Source of the DNA: CAZPNX01 sp964518765
GTDB taxonomy: Bacteria; Edwardsbacteria; AC1; EtOH8
DNA: 21,440 nucleotides
Direction: 5' to 3'
Assembly (NCBI GenBank): GCA_964518765.1
Contig: CAZFJC010000032.1
Span: forward strand, 1-21,440
Position numbers and translations under genes: made by a program
Notes under the pieces: model-generated
The model's database searches: none
What the model was told of the DNA's origin: nothing
Seen by the model: only the letters and a program-made list of their open reading frames with translations
Shown here: positions 1 to 7,532 of the stretch, in pieces
How the letters are laid out: each line of letters opens with the position of its first letter
Position numbering within the stretch: position 1 is the first letter of the stretch

Positions 1-54
1 GGCCCTGGTCCTATTGTAACATAGAACCTGGACCAGTTTCGGGGGGTCAGGTCA
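1..54. mobile_element. Possible terminus of an insertion sequence (IS3/IS481-like), running off the window
   Basis: Read on the minus strand, the reading frame of the neighbouring secreted-protein gene stops abruptly at TGACCTGACCCCCCG (positions 54-40). This resembles the TGACC...CCCC-type inverted repeats that end many IS3 and IS481 family elements. Just inside it lies a short inverted repeat, CTGGTCC / GGACCAG, enclosing the self-complementary CTAT...ATAG. No transposase is visible because the element would extend beyond position 1. The family assignment is from memory of end sequences only, so both element and boundary are inferences. An ordinary intergenic palindrome is the alternative. 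Confidence 0.4.
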
Positions 55-390
55 GTAATCCCTCCAGGCCACTGCGGTTTTCCCATTATCGGTGGTCGCA
101 GACAGGCTGGCAATCTGCCCACCGGTCGCGTCGCAAATGACAAATCCGTTTCCAGTACCATAGAGAGTGCCCGCAGTATCTATTATCTGCCCATAGATAT
201 CCCAGCTACCTGATCGATTATCCGATCAGGTTATTAAAAACCTCTCGGGGCCGACTTTTATTATATTTTGGAACATCTGCTGGCTGTCAGCTGTGCAGAT
301 CGGCAACCCATCGTTTGGCCAAGAAGCTAAAACGGATCCGCAGCAGAATACCAACAAGGCCGCATAGATGAAACCAATGTTTTTCATCAT
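52..390 (-). pseudogene. Truncated secreted protein gene with an internal TGA stop
   Basis: The start at 390 overlaps the guaB stop in an ATGA arrangement, preceded by GGAGAGGGG. The first 54 codons encode a signal peptide (hydrophobic IGFIYAALLVFCCGSVLA) followed by SWPNDGLPICTADSQQMF. The frame then meets TGA at 228-226, exactly where a Trp would fit. Without interruption it continues for 57 more codons (SDNRSGSWDIYGQIIDTAGT and onward) to AWRDY, ending at the putative IS boundary. The DxRSGxWDIYGQ pattern is typical of repetitive secreted proteins in environmental bacteria. I read this as a gene broken by a nonsense mutation and then cut by an insertion. A sequencing error at the TGA is possible. 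TGA recoding is unlikely because other genes here use TGA as a normal stop. Function unknown. Confidence 0.6.
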
Positions 391-1880
391 CCCCTCTCCG
401 CCCCGTAGTTGGGCGCCTCCTTGGTGATGACCACGTCGTGGACGTGGCTCTCCCGCAGGCCGGCGTTGGTGATGCGCACGAAGACCGCGTTCTTTTGCAG
501 GTCCTTTATGGTCCTGGCCCCGCAATACCCCATGCCGCTCCTGAGCCCGCCCATCAGCTGATAGACGGTGTCGGCCAGCGGCCCCTTGTAGGGTACCCGG
601 CCCTCGATGCCCTCGGGGACGTACTTTTTGGCCGGAGCGGTCTGGCCATCACCCTTCTGCGGCTGGGATTCCTGGAAGTAGCGGTCGGAGCTGCCCTTCT
701 GCATGGCGCCCAGTGATCCCATACCTCGGTAGACCTTGTAGCTGCGGCCCGAGAGCAGCACCGTCTCCCCCGGGCTCTCCTCGGTCCCGGCGAACAGGTT
801 GCCGATCATCACGCAGTCGGCCCCGGCCGCCAGGGCCTTGACCACGTCCCCCGAGTATTTGATGCCGCCGTCGGCGATCACCGGCACCTTCCCCCCAGCC
901 GCCCTGACGCAGTCGATGATAGCCGTCAATTGCGGCACCCCCACCCCGGCCACCACCCGGGTGGTGCAGATGGAGCCCGGCCCGATACCCACCTTGATGG
1001 CATCGGCCCCAGCCTTAATGAGGGCCTTGGTTGCCTCGGCCGTAGCCACGTTGCCGGCTACTACCTCTACGTTTCTGAACTTCGACTTCACCGCTCGGAC
1101 CGCGGCCAGCACTCCCGTCGAGTGACCGTGGGCGGTGTCTATCACCAAAGCGTCGACCCCGGCCGCAACCAAAGCAGCTGCCCGCTCCAGATAGTCGCCG
1201 GAGACGCCGATGGCCGCCGCCGCCCGCAGACGGCCCTGGGCATCCTTGCAGGCGTCCGGGTGCTGGCGCCGCTTCATAACGTCCTTGACGGTGAACAGTC
1301 CCCGGAGCTGGCCCTTCCTGTCGACAATCGGGAGTTTTTCTATCTTATGCTTGTGCAACAGGCGACTGGCCTCCTCCAGGGTGGTGCCCACCGGCGCCGT
1401 CACTAAATTCTCGGAGGTCATAGCCTGGCCGATGCGCTTGGCCGGATCCTTCTCGAACACCAGGTCGCGGTTGGTGATGATGCCCACCAGCCTGCCCTGG
1501 GCGTCGGTTACCGGGATGCCGGAGATGGAGTATTCCTTCATCAGGGACAGGGCGTCGGCGATGCGGTGCTCCGGAGAGAGCGAGATGGGCTTGGAGATCA
1601 TGCCGCTCTCCGAGCGCTTCACCCGGTCAACCTCGGCCGCCTGCTCCTCCACCGACAGGTTCTTGTGGATGACGCCGATGCCCCCCTCCCGGGCCAGGGC
1701 GATGGCCAGCCGATGCTCGGTGACCGTGTCCATGGCCGAGGAGCACAGGGGGATGTTTATCTTGATGCGTCGCGAGAACCTGGTGGTCAGGACGGCGTCC
1801 TTGGGCAGGGTTGAGGAAGCTTGGGGCACCAGGATGACGTCGTCGAAGGTCAGGCCCTCGCCTTTGTACCATTTGGGCAT
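387..1880 (-). CDS. guaB: Inosine-5'-monophosphate dehydrogenase
   Basis: It oxidises IMP to XMP with NAD+, the committed step of GTP synthesis, in the cytoplasm. The 497-residue length is normal for the family. The N-terminal FDDVILVPQ motif (about 12-20) and the barrel strand SSAMDTVTE are present. Two CBS domains occupy roughly residues 95-205, and the catalytic loop GPGSICTTR has Cys305. ADGGI (336-340) and the flap RGMGSLGAM (385-393) bind the IMP phosphate and close the active site; KYVPEGIEG follows at about 419-427. The start at 1880 is supported by GAGG seven bases upstream. Its last bases overlap the start of the broken secreted-protein gene, so the two were translationally coupled. 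dapF lies 96 bp upstream on the same strand, and no clear promoter or terminator was seen in that gap. Identity is certain from the motifs. Confidence 0.97.
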   Translation of the reverse strand: MPKWYKGEGLTFDDVILVPQASSTLPKDAVLTTRFSRRIKINIPLCSSAMDTVTEHRLAIALAREGGIGVIHKNLSVEEQAAEVDRVKRSESGMISKPISLSPEHRIADALSLMKEYSISGIPVTDAQGRLVGIITNRDLVFEKDPAKRIGQAMTSENLVTAPVGTTLEEASRLLHKHKIEKLPIVDRKGQLRGLFTVKDVMKRRQHPDACKDAQGRLRAAAAIGVSGDYLERAAALVAAGVDALVIDTAHGHSTGVLAAVRAVKSKFRNVEVVAGNVATAEATKALIKAGADAIKVGIGPGSICTTRVVAGVGVPQLTAIIDCVRAAGGKVPVIADGGIKYSGDVVKALAAGADCVMIGNLFAGTEESPGETVLLSGRSYKVYRGMGSLGAMQKGSSDRYFQESQPQKGDGQTAPAKKYVPEGIEGRVPYKGPLADTVYQLMGGLRSGMGYCGARTIKDLQKNAVFVRITNAGLRESHVHDVVITKEAPNYGAERG

Positions 1881-1976
1881 CTCGTAACCTCAAAACTCGA
1901 AATTCAAATCTCAAAAACCCAACACTGAAAGACAACCATCAGATGCACGGTATTTTGAAATTATGCTTTATAATTT

Positions 1977-2783
1977 TCAGCTTTTAGGATCCCATTCCCC
2001 CTCGAACACCAGCTTGACCTGTCCCTCCAGGAATACCTCGGCTACAGCGTCCCCCTCCCTCCTCAGATGGACGGTGAGCACCTCTCCGCCGCGGGTGAGG
2101 CACTCCACCGGAGGGTCGGCCAGACCCCTCAGCACCGACACCACCGCCGCCGCGGTGCAGCCGGTGCCGCAGGCCAGGGTCTCATCCTCCACCCCGCGTT
2201 CGTAGGTGCGCACCTTGAGCCGGTGCCTGTCGACCACCTCCACAAAATCGGCATTGGTGCCCCTTGGCTGGTATTGGTGATGGTTTCGTATGGCCCGGCC
2301 AAGGCCGATGACATCAGCCGATTCGACCCCCCCCACCTGGACCACCACGTGCGGCACCCCGGTATCGGCGAAACTGGCGGCGTAGCCCTTGCCATCGACC
2401 TCCAGCAAGAATCCAAGGCTTATATCTTTAGGGTCCGACATGCCCAGCTTCACCCGGTTGTCGTTTACCTCGGCTTTGTGCAGTCCGTCGCCGGCCTCGA
2501 AGGCCATCCGGTCGCCGGCCAGTCCCAGGCGTCGGGCCATGAAGGCCGAGCACCGGCCGCCGTTGCCGCAAAACTCCACCTCGCCTCCATCGGCGTTCAG
2601 GTAGCGCATGCGGAAGTCGGCCTTATCCGAGGGTTCCAGCAATAGCACCCCGTCGGCCCCGATCCCGGTCCTCCGGGCGCACAGCCTTTGGACCAGTTCC
2701 GACAGGTCGCCGGAGAGCGATAGGCCCCGGTTGTCCAGGAGCACGAAGTCGTTCCCGCTGCCCGACAGCTTGTAAAACTTCAT
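1977..2783 (-). CDS. dapF: Diaminopimelate epimerase
   Basis: It interconverts LL- and meso-diaminopimelate, supplying lysine and the peptidoglycan cross-link residue. The 268 residues match the usual length. Both catalytic cysteines are present in their family contexts: Cys72 in NADGGEVEFCGNGGRC and Cys205 in ETLACGTGCTAAA. The N-terminal SGSGNDFVLLDNR motif (7-19) is also present. The protein is PLP-independent and cytoplasmic, with two pseudo-symmetric halves. The start ATG at 2783 directly follows a purine-rich GAGGGG. The gene sits 61 bp downstream of a small membrane protein gene and 96 bp upstream of guaB, all co-oriented. An intact DAP pathway fits a diderm with DAP-type peptidoglycan. 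Confidence 0.97.
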   Translation of the reverse strand: MKFYKLSGSGNDFVLLDNRGLSLSGDLSELVQRLCARRTGIGADGVLLLEPSDKADFRMRYLNADGGEVEFCGNGGRCSAFMARRLGLAGDRMAFEAGDGLHKAEVNDNRVKLGMSDPKDISLGFLLEVDGKGYAASFADTGVPHVVVQVGGVESADVIGLGRAIRNHHQYQPRGTNADFVEVVDRHRLKVRTYERGVEDETLACGTGCTAAAVVSVLRGLADPPVECLTRGGEVLTVHLRREGDAVAEVFLEGQVKLVFEGEWDPKS

Positions 2784-2844
2784 CCCCTCGGCTGAAAACT
2801 GGATGCGGGATTCAGAATACGGATTGCCGTCCTTGGTATTCCGG

Positions 2845-3066
2845 TCATTTGACCTTGAGCACGTCCACCAGCTGGTCGAACTTGGCCAGCAGCTCCTTCA
2901 TGTCCTCGTCGCGCTTCTTGAAATAGCTGTTCTGCTTCTGGTAATACTCGGCCGCCCGGCTGAAGAACCTGATGCTGAAGTAGAACCACACCAGCCCCAG
3001 CGCCAGGCCAACCGCCATCACCAGCACATAGATCACCCAGAAAAGATTGCCCCAGGCACCCATCAT
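2845..3066 (-). CDS. Small membrane protein with coiled-coil tail, function unknown
   Basis: This is a 73-residue protein. Residues about 7-32 form one hydrophobic segment (LFWVIYVLVMAVGLALGLVW). A charged, probably helical C-terminal half follows (SYFKKRDEDMKELLAKFDQL) and could form a coiled coil. The start at 3066 is well supported: AGGAGG lies seven bases upstream of ATG. It lies between argF (45 bp upstream) and dapF (61 bp downstream) on the same strand. The topology (short N-terminus, one helix, cytoplasmic coiled coil) resembles small scaffold or assembly proteins, but no family is recognised. No function is assigned. It is more likely than not a real gene because of the ribosome binding site and the coherent protein-like sequence. 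Confidence 0.72.
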   Translation of the reverse strand: MMGAWGNLFWVIYVLVMAVGLALGLVWFYFSIRFFSRAAEYYQKQNSYFKKRDEDMKELLAKFDQLVDVLKVK

Positions 3067-3111
3067 GGCACTGCCTCCTTGCTCTAATTTCCAAGGCTAT
3101 AACGGTTCAGG

Positions 3112-4074
3112 CTACTTCCGCCTTACCGGCCTCCTTCTCTGCATGCGGGCGTGGTGGCGCCACAGGGCCACCATCACCGCCTTCTGGACGTGGAGGCGGT
3201 TCTCGGCCTGGTCCAGGACCCGGGAGTGCGGCCCGTCCAGCACCTCGCTGGTGATCTCCTCGCCGCGGTGGGCCGGCAGGCAGTGGAGCAATATGGAGTC
3301 GCGCTTGGAGCCGTCCACCAGCTGCTTGTTGACCTGGTAGGGGGCAAAGACCCTGGCCCGCAGCTCCTTCTCCGACTCCTGCCCCATCGAGGCCCAGACG
3401 TCGGTGTAGATGACGTCGGCTCCCCTGACCGCCTCCCGCGGGTCGCGGACGATCTGCAGATTGGCCCGGGTCTTGGCGGCCAACGCCAGGGCCTTCTCCC
3501 AGACGCCCTTGTCGGGCTCGTATCCCTGGGGGCAGCCGACGCTCATGTCCATGCCGCAGATGGCCGCGGCCAGCAGCAGGGAGTTGCAGACATTGTTGCC
3601 GTCGCCGACGTAGGCCAGCTTCAGGCCCCTCAGCTTTCTCTTGTGCTCCAGGATGGTGAGGAAGTCGGCCATTATCTGGCAGGGATGCTCCAGGTCGGAC
3701 AGAGCGTTGATGACCGGCACCGAGCTGTTCTCGGCCAGGTCGGTGACCGTCTTGTGGGCGAAGGTTCGGGCCATTATCAGGTCCACCCAGCGGCAGAGGT
3801 TGCGGGCCACGTCAGGCACCGATTCACGCTTGCCCAGCTGGATGTCCGAGGGAGCCAAATAAATGGCATGCCCGCCCAGCTGGGTCATCCCGGTCTCGAA
3901 GGTCACCCGGGTACGCAGGCTGGGCTTCTCGAAGATCATGGCCATGGTCTTATCGGCCAGCAGCTTGGGGGAACAGCCCTGCTTGGTTTTCCTCTTGATC
4001 TGGATGGCCAGCTTGAAGATCTCATCCATCTCCTGTTTGGTGAGGTCGGCCACAGAAACAAAGTCCTTCTTCAT
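3112..4074 (-). CDS. argF: Ornithine carbamoyltransferase
   Basis: It transfers the carbamoyl group from carbamoyl phosphate to ornithine, giving citrulline in arginine biosynthesis. The 320 residues fit the family. The carbamoyl-phosphate loop is FEKPSLRTRVTFE (48-60, a SxRTR variant). HPCQ is at 130-133, the ornithine-binding DVWASMGQE at 225-233 and HCLPAHRGEE at 264-273. The SMG loop distinguishes it from aspartate carbamoyltransferase. The start at 4074 is preceded by AAGGGAAG. A basic C-terminal extension (RMQRRRPVRRK) follows the normal end. It is the first gene after the terminator at 4153-4183, so a promoter must lie within 4075-4152, but no convincing one was seen. argF could also be named argI; the catabolic role (arcB) is less likely without arc neighbours. 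Confidence 0.96.
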   Translation of the reverse strand: MKKDFVSVADLTKQEMDEIFKLAIQIKRKTKQGCSPKLLADKTMAMIFEKPSLRTRVTFETGMTQLGGHAIYLAPSDIQLGKRESVPDVARNLCRWVDLIMARTFAHKTVTDLAENSSVPVINALSDLEHPCQIMADFLTILEHKRKLRGLKLAYVGDGNNVCNSLLLAAAICGMDMSVGCPQGYEPDKGVWEKALALAAKTRANLQIVRDPREAVRGADVIYTDVWASMGQESEKELRARVFAPYQVNKQLVDGSKRDSILLHCLPAHRGEEITSEVLDGPHSRVLDQAENRLHVQKAVMVALWRHHARMQRRRPVRRK

Positions 4075-4152
4075 TTTCTTCCCTTGGTTGAATTATGTAA
4101 TATTTTGTGAATAAACGTGTTAAGACAAGCGAATCGGCAATGGATTTTTTGT

Positions 4153-4183
4153 AAAAAAGCCCGCTGACCTCAGGTCGGCGAGC
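4153..4183 (-). terminator. Rho-independent terminator after the secreted subtilase gene
   Basis: Transcribed on the minus strand, an 11-bp stem (GCTCGCCGACC / GGTCAGCGGGC, one G-T wobble and one C-A mismatch) with loop TGA is followed immediately by TTTTTT. It sits 113 bp after the stop codon of the protease gene and separates it from argF. The rest of 4075-4296 is AT-rich and holds no gene I can support. Confidence 0.85.
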
Positions 4184-4296
4184 CTTTGCGGAATATTATA
4201 TTAATCATTGTATACCAATAGGATACAATATATAACCCAGCGGGCTGTTCATGGATAATTTTACTGAAAAATTTCTTATAAGTCAAGCGGTTTTTA

Positions 4297-6354
4297 TCAT
4301 CTAATTACCATAATCTTTCTGCTGCTCTGGCCCCACCCTGTGCTCAGCAAAGCCAGGTACAGCCCGCTGGGCACCGGCTGGCCGCGGTCGTTCCTAAGAT
4401 CCCAGAAAGCCGGCTGGCGCGAACCGGTCCGTTGCCTGATCTTATCGATAAGCCCGGGATATTGGCCGGCCAGCTGTTGCCCCAAATCGATGGACCTCAC
4501 CAGCCGCCCGTCGATGGAGTAGATGTAAAGCACCACCTGGTAGGAGTCGCGGGTGAGGAAGTAGGGGAAGTAGGCGCCGCCATCGGTCCACTTGACAGGG
4601 TTCGGATAGGGGTCGTAGAGCTCGTCCTTGTCAGGCAGGATCACCTCGGGCGACGTGTAGTTGAGCGCCCCCATCCCGTCCGGTATGCCCCAGCCGATGC
4701 GGTATACGTCGTAGAGGTCGTAGGTGGTTCCGTTGTAAGTGTAGTACTTGTGCCCGGTGGCCAGGCCGGCAAAGGCCGGGTTCTGGAGTGGATAGGCACC
4801 CAGGTCGGTGGACAGCGACTCGGGCACCGTCAGGTAGGCCTCGACGCAGGCCCGGTTGCTGGCGCTGGCCTTGAGCGCCTCGATCAACTGCGCCGGCCCC
4901 CAGGAGGGATGGGCCTCGAGCAACAGGGCGCACAGGCCGGCCGTCAGGGCGCAGGCGCCCGAAGTGCCCACCGAGCTGCGGATGAGGTTATAGTTCCCCA
5001 GGCTATCCGGCTCGTTGTAAGCGAAGTAGACCTGCCAGGCCGAGGAGACCTCGGGCTTTATCCGTCGCATCCAGACCGAGTCGCTGCCCCCGGACCTTCT
5101 TATCAAAATGCTGTCCGCGGTCGGGCCGGAACAGGGCGCGTTCCCTATAGTGGCGTACGCCCATTGCCGGCTTTGTGCCCAGACGCCGCCCACCGAGAGG
5201 ATGCCTTTGGCGTCGGCCGGGGCCAGGATGCAGGTGTCCGGCCTGGAGTTGCTGTTGATATTGCCTAGGGCGTTTACTATCAGGATCCCACGCCGTGCGG
5301 CGCTGTCTGCGGCCACCGAGGACTTGGCGGTGGCCCCGTCCATCTCAATGTATGAATACGGCGCGAAGTTGCTCCAGCGGCGGTAGCCCAGGGAGCTGGA
5401 GACGATGTCCGCCCCCAGCGAGTCGGCCCATTCCAGGGCCGCCACCCACCAGTCCTCCTCCTGGTAGAAGTCGAGTTCGTTGTCGGCATGGTGGTGCTCG
5501 GTCTTGGCCAGTATGAAGTCGCAGTTGTAGGCGCTGCCCACCAGCGTTCCCGGCTTGTAGGCCCCGATGATGGACATCATGGCCGTGCCGTGCCAGGTCT
5601 GAAGGCGGGTGCTGTCCTGTTCAGGCTGGTACGAGGTCACCAGGTCCGGCAGGGTGTCGATCACCAGCGGACTGACCGAAACCGTGTCATAGATCATCCT
5701 CTGGAAGTCTCGCTCGGCCAGCACCCTGGCCCGCTGCAGGGCCTCGTGCTCCCGGTCGAACCCGGTGTCGATGATGCACAGGCGCACCCCGCTGCCGGTG
5801 TAGCCCCGCTGATGAAGCTCGTGGACCCGCATCAGCCTGATCTGCTCGTCGGCGTAGCCGTAGTCCAGGGCCGGTATCTCCTTGGCGGATACCGGGACGG
5901 TCTCATCGTGCCCGGAGGGATGGCGGTATACCGCCACCGGCTCCAGCCGCGTTACCGAGGGAAGAGCCGCCAGGGCGGCCGCCTGCGAGGCATCGGCCTC
6001 CACACTGACCGCGTTCAGCCACCGGGAGACCACCCTGACCTTGACCCCCTGGCTGCGGACCTGTTCCACCAAACCTGGGTCGACCGGCAGGTCCCCGTAA
6101 CCCAGGGCGAAGCCCACCTTCTCCCGGCGCCCCAGTGCCCGGGGATCGAGCTTGGGGTAGGCCGACTGCCGGCCCTTGTCGTTGAAGAAAACCCAGCACA
6201 GATGCCTTTCCTTCTGGGGGGCCGCCGACAGCGCCCTCTCCAGCGCCGGTGAAATCTTGGCCTGCTGGCCATAGGCCGCCATGCTCATCGTAGTCAAAAA
6301 GCACCATGCCGAGAGGACGGACGAAGGATTCAACCTGGCTTTAATTTTCACCAT
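4297..6354 (-). CDS. Secreted subtilisin-like (S8) serine protease with C-terminal FlgD/T9SS-like tail
   Basis: A 685-residue predicted exported protease. The N-terminus has a signal-peptide-like stretch (about 10-30, SSVLSAWCFLTTMSMAAYG), then a propeptide-like region to about 150. The S8 catalytic triad is visible: Asp196 in CIIDTGFD, His255 in TWHGTAMM and Ser465 in SVGTSGACAL. The oxyanion Asn365 lies in NALGN. Residues 581-685 form a C-terminal Ig-like region starting DPYPNPVKW and ending with WDLRNDRGQPVPSGLYLALL and RKIMVIR. That is the pattern of FlgD-Ig or type-A sorting tails found on secreted proteins of FCB-group bacteria. It is the last gene of the unit starting at the promoter at 9336 and is followed by the terminator at 4153-4183. 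A hairpin at 6409-6435 lies between it and the DUF4388 gene. The substrate is unknown. Confidence 0.92.
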   Translation of the reverse strand: MVKIKARLNPSSVLSAWCFLTTMSMAAYGQQAKISPALERALSAAPQKERHLCWVFFNDKGRQSAYPKLDPRALGRREKVGFALGYGDLPVDPGLVEQVRSQGVKVRVVSRWLNAVSVEADASQAAALAALPSVTRLEPVAVYRHPSGHDETVPVSAKEIPALDYGYADEQIRLMRVHELHQRGYTGSGVRLCIIDTGFDREHEALQRARVLAERDFQRMIYDTVSVSPLVIDTLPDLVTSYQPEQDSTRLQTWHGTAMMSIIGAYKPGTLVGSAYNCDFILAKTEHHHADNELDFYQEEDWWVAALEWADSLGADIVSSSLGYRRWSNFAPYSYIEMDGATAKSSVAADSAARRGILIVNALGNINSNSRPDTCILAPADAKGILSVGGVWAQSRQWAYATIGNAPCSGPTADSILIRRSGGSDSVWMRRIKPEVSSAWQVYFAYNEPDSLGNYNLIRSSVGTSGACALTAGLCALLLEAHPSWGPAQLIEALKASASNRACVEAYLTVPESLSTDLGAYPLQNPAFAGLATGHKYYTYNGTTYDLYDVYRIGWGIPDGMGALNYTSPEVILPDKDELYDPYPNPVKWTDGGAYFPYFLTRDSYQVVLYIYSIDGRLVRSIDLGQQLAGQYPGLIDKIRQRTGSRQPAFWDLRNDRGQPVPSGLYLALLSTGWGQSSRKIMVIR

Positions 6355-6408
6355 AAGCCTTTATCCGATGATCTGCGTTGGACGTTGTTCCATCGGCGGA
6401 TATGCGAA

Positions 6409-6435
6409 GATACCGAAGCTTCAGGCTTCGGTATC
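6409..6435 (-). repeat. Perfect 11-bp hairpin between the DUF4388 and protease genes
   Basis: GATACCGAAGC (6409-6419) and GCTTCGGTATC (6425-6435) are exact inverted repeats around a 5-base loop. The right arm includes two bases of the DUF4388 stop codon. There is no T-tract on the minus strand, so it is not a canonical terminator. It could act as an mRNA stabiliser or a partial attenuator that lowers protease expression relative to the upstream genes (inference). Confidence 0.7.
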
Positions 6436-7111
6436 ACTTCTTCTTGCCGAAGAGCCCGCCCATCAGTCCCTTCTTCTCGGGCTCTGGCTTGGCCGGTGCC
6501 GGCTGGGGCGGCGGGGCCTGGACCGGAGGCGGGCTGGGCCGGGGGGCCGGCTCCTCCGGTGGTGGCTTGGGCGGCTGGGTGGCCTTCACCAGACCCGAGG
6601 AGATGAGCCCGTAGAGTATCTTGCAGGTCTCGAAGTCCCCCATATGGCCTTCGCGGATGATGTCCCTGATGTTCTTGGTACCGTCGACGATAGCCAATAC
6701 CCGCCATTCGTTGGGTTGGAGCTTGATATCCTCGGTCCCGGCCGACGGGTTCTCCTCGATGGCCGGCACCAGATCCAGATTGGGGATCAGCTTCTGGATA
6801 TCCTGCCATTCATCTATCTGCCTGGCCGCGTCCAGCACCAGATGCTGCAGCGGAGTCTTGATGCTGCGGTAGCTGGTGGGCACATCGGGTTTGAAGGCGA
6901 AGTGGCCCTTCCTCCAGCGCAGGATGCGGTTGACGGCCTCGTCCCCGGAAAGATCCTGGGCCACGGCGTGCACCGCCCCTCCCCCCTGGAAGTAGATCAC
7001 CCCCGACTCGTCCTCGGCCACCACCTCCAGCGCCCCGGTCTTCTTTCCCATGTGGATGAGCTGCAGGATGTCCGAGAGGTCGAAATCCTTGAGGTTGCCC
7101 TCCAGCCCCAT
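6434..7111 (-). CDS. DUF4388 (PATAN-like) protein with proline-rich linker and basic tail
   Basis: 225 residues. Residues 1 to about 110 match the DUF4388 pattern: GNLKDFDLSDILQLIHMGKK, then TGALEV, IYFQGGGAVHA, and a helical region ending RWRKGHFAF. Residues about 130-175 (RVLAIVDGTKNIRDIIREGH through SSGLVK) look like the winged-helix-like segment often following it. A proline-rich stretch (about 180-212) leads to KKGLMGGLFGKKK, a short amphipathic basic tail that might touch the membrane. DUF4388 proteins are linked to regulation, motility or gliding in other bacteria, but no specific activity is established here. The start at 7111 lies six bases after the upstream stop, which suggests one operon. 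No signal peptide is seen, so it is probably cytoplasmic. Confidence 0.85.
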   Translation of the reverse strand: MGLEGNLKDFDLSDILQLIHMGKKTGALEVVAEDESGVIYFQGGGAVHAVAQDLSGDEAVNRILRWRKGHFAFKPDVPTSYRSIKTPLQHLVLDAARQIDEWQDIQKLIPNLDLVPAIEENPSAGTEDIKLQPNEWRVLAIVDGTKNIRDIIREGHMGDFETCKILYGLISSGLVKATQPPKPPPEEPAPRPSPPPVQAPPPQPAPAKPEPEKKGLMGGLFGKKK

Positions 7112-7117
7112 TGATCG

Positions 7118-7468
7118 CTACTTATTTATAGTGAAGATCGCCATACCCAAGCCGGCCCCGGCCAGGTCGCAGATCAGGTCCTTATAGCTGAAGCGGCCTC
7201 GCGGCCGCCTCCGGTCCCAGAGCTCCTTGCCAAGTCCCACCGCCGCCGAGGCCCCGAAGCTGGCCGCCCGGGCCGCGCCCCTCCCCTGCCGTCCCTCAAA
7301 CCTGGCCAGATGATAGCCGAAGCCTACCAGGGAAAAACCGAGCGCTAGGTGGGAGGCCTTGTCCCTGGCCAGCCAGTGATCCTCATGGCTGCCATAGCTA
7401 AGGCTATTTTGGGCGTTATCGGCCGTTGAGATGGCGGCCATGGACAGTAGGACCAGTAAGGCCGGCAT
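7118..7468 (-). CDS. YfiM/DUF2279-like membrane-associated protein
   Basis: Taken from the ATG at 7468, the product has 116 residues. It starts with a hydrophobic segment (MPALLVLLSMAAIS), then DHWLARDKASHLALGFSLVGFGYHLARFEG, and ends with KELWDRRRPRGRFSYKDLICDLAGAGLGMA. The DKxxH...GF/YH pattern plus the KELxD...KDLxxDxAGAxxG pattern is typical of YfiM/DUF2279 putative periplasmic lipoproteins, whose role is not known. A longer frame opens at 7600 but would overlap the barrel gene upstream by 68 bases, so I reject that start. The adjacent TTG at 7471 is an alternative. No lipobox cysteine is visible. The gene is followed after six bases by the DUF4388 gene. The family call is moderate. Confidence 0.7.
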   Translation of the reverse strand: MPALLVLLSMAAISTADNAQNSLSYGSHEDHWLARDKASHLALGFSLVGFGYHLARFEGRQGRGAARAASFGASAAVGLGKELWDRRRPRGRFSYKDLICDLAGAGLGMAIFTINK

Positions 7469-7532
7469 CAATCTATTCGAAACGGCCGCACCGATGAAAA
7501 AGAACTGAGCGATCAGCCTTCCACCCCGGAGT

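Noticed and set aside
226..390. TGA read as tryptophan or selenocysteine in the left-edge gene
   Set aside because: TGA is used as an ordinary stop for guaB and other genes here, and no selenocysteine insertion hairpin is evident after the codon; a nonsense mutation is simpler.
799..1887. Long plus-strand frames opposite guaB
   Set aside because: They are antisense shadows in a GC-rich gene; the minus-strand protein has complete IMPDH motifs.
1881..1976. Repetitive-looking AAACTCGAAATTCAAATCTCAAAA segment (shown here in part) upstream of guaB
   Set aside because: It looks like simple AT-rich leader sequence; no clear repeat unit, riboswitch fold or operator could be defined.
3151..4110. 319-aa plus-strand frame opposite argF
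   Set aside because: It mirrors the codon structure of argF, has no family features, and the minus strand encodes an unambiguous transcarbamoylase.
4098..4125. Possible ArgR operator half-site (TGTGAATAAA) upstream of argF
   Set aside because: Only one half resembles the ARG-box consensus and the second half is missing, so it is not supported.
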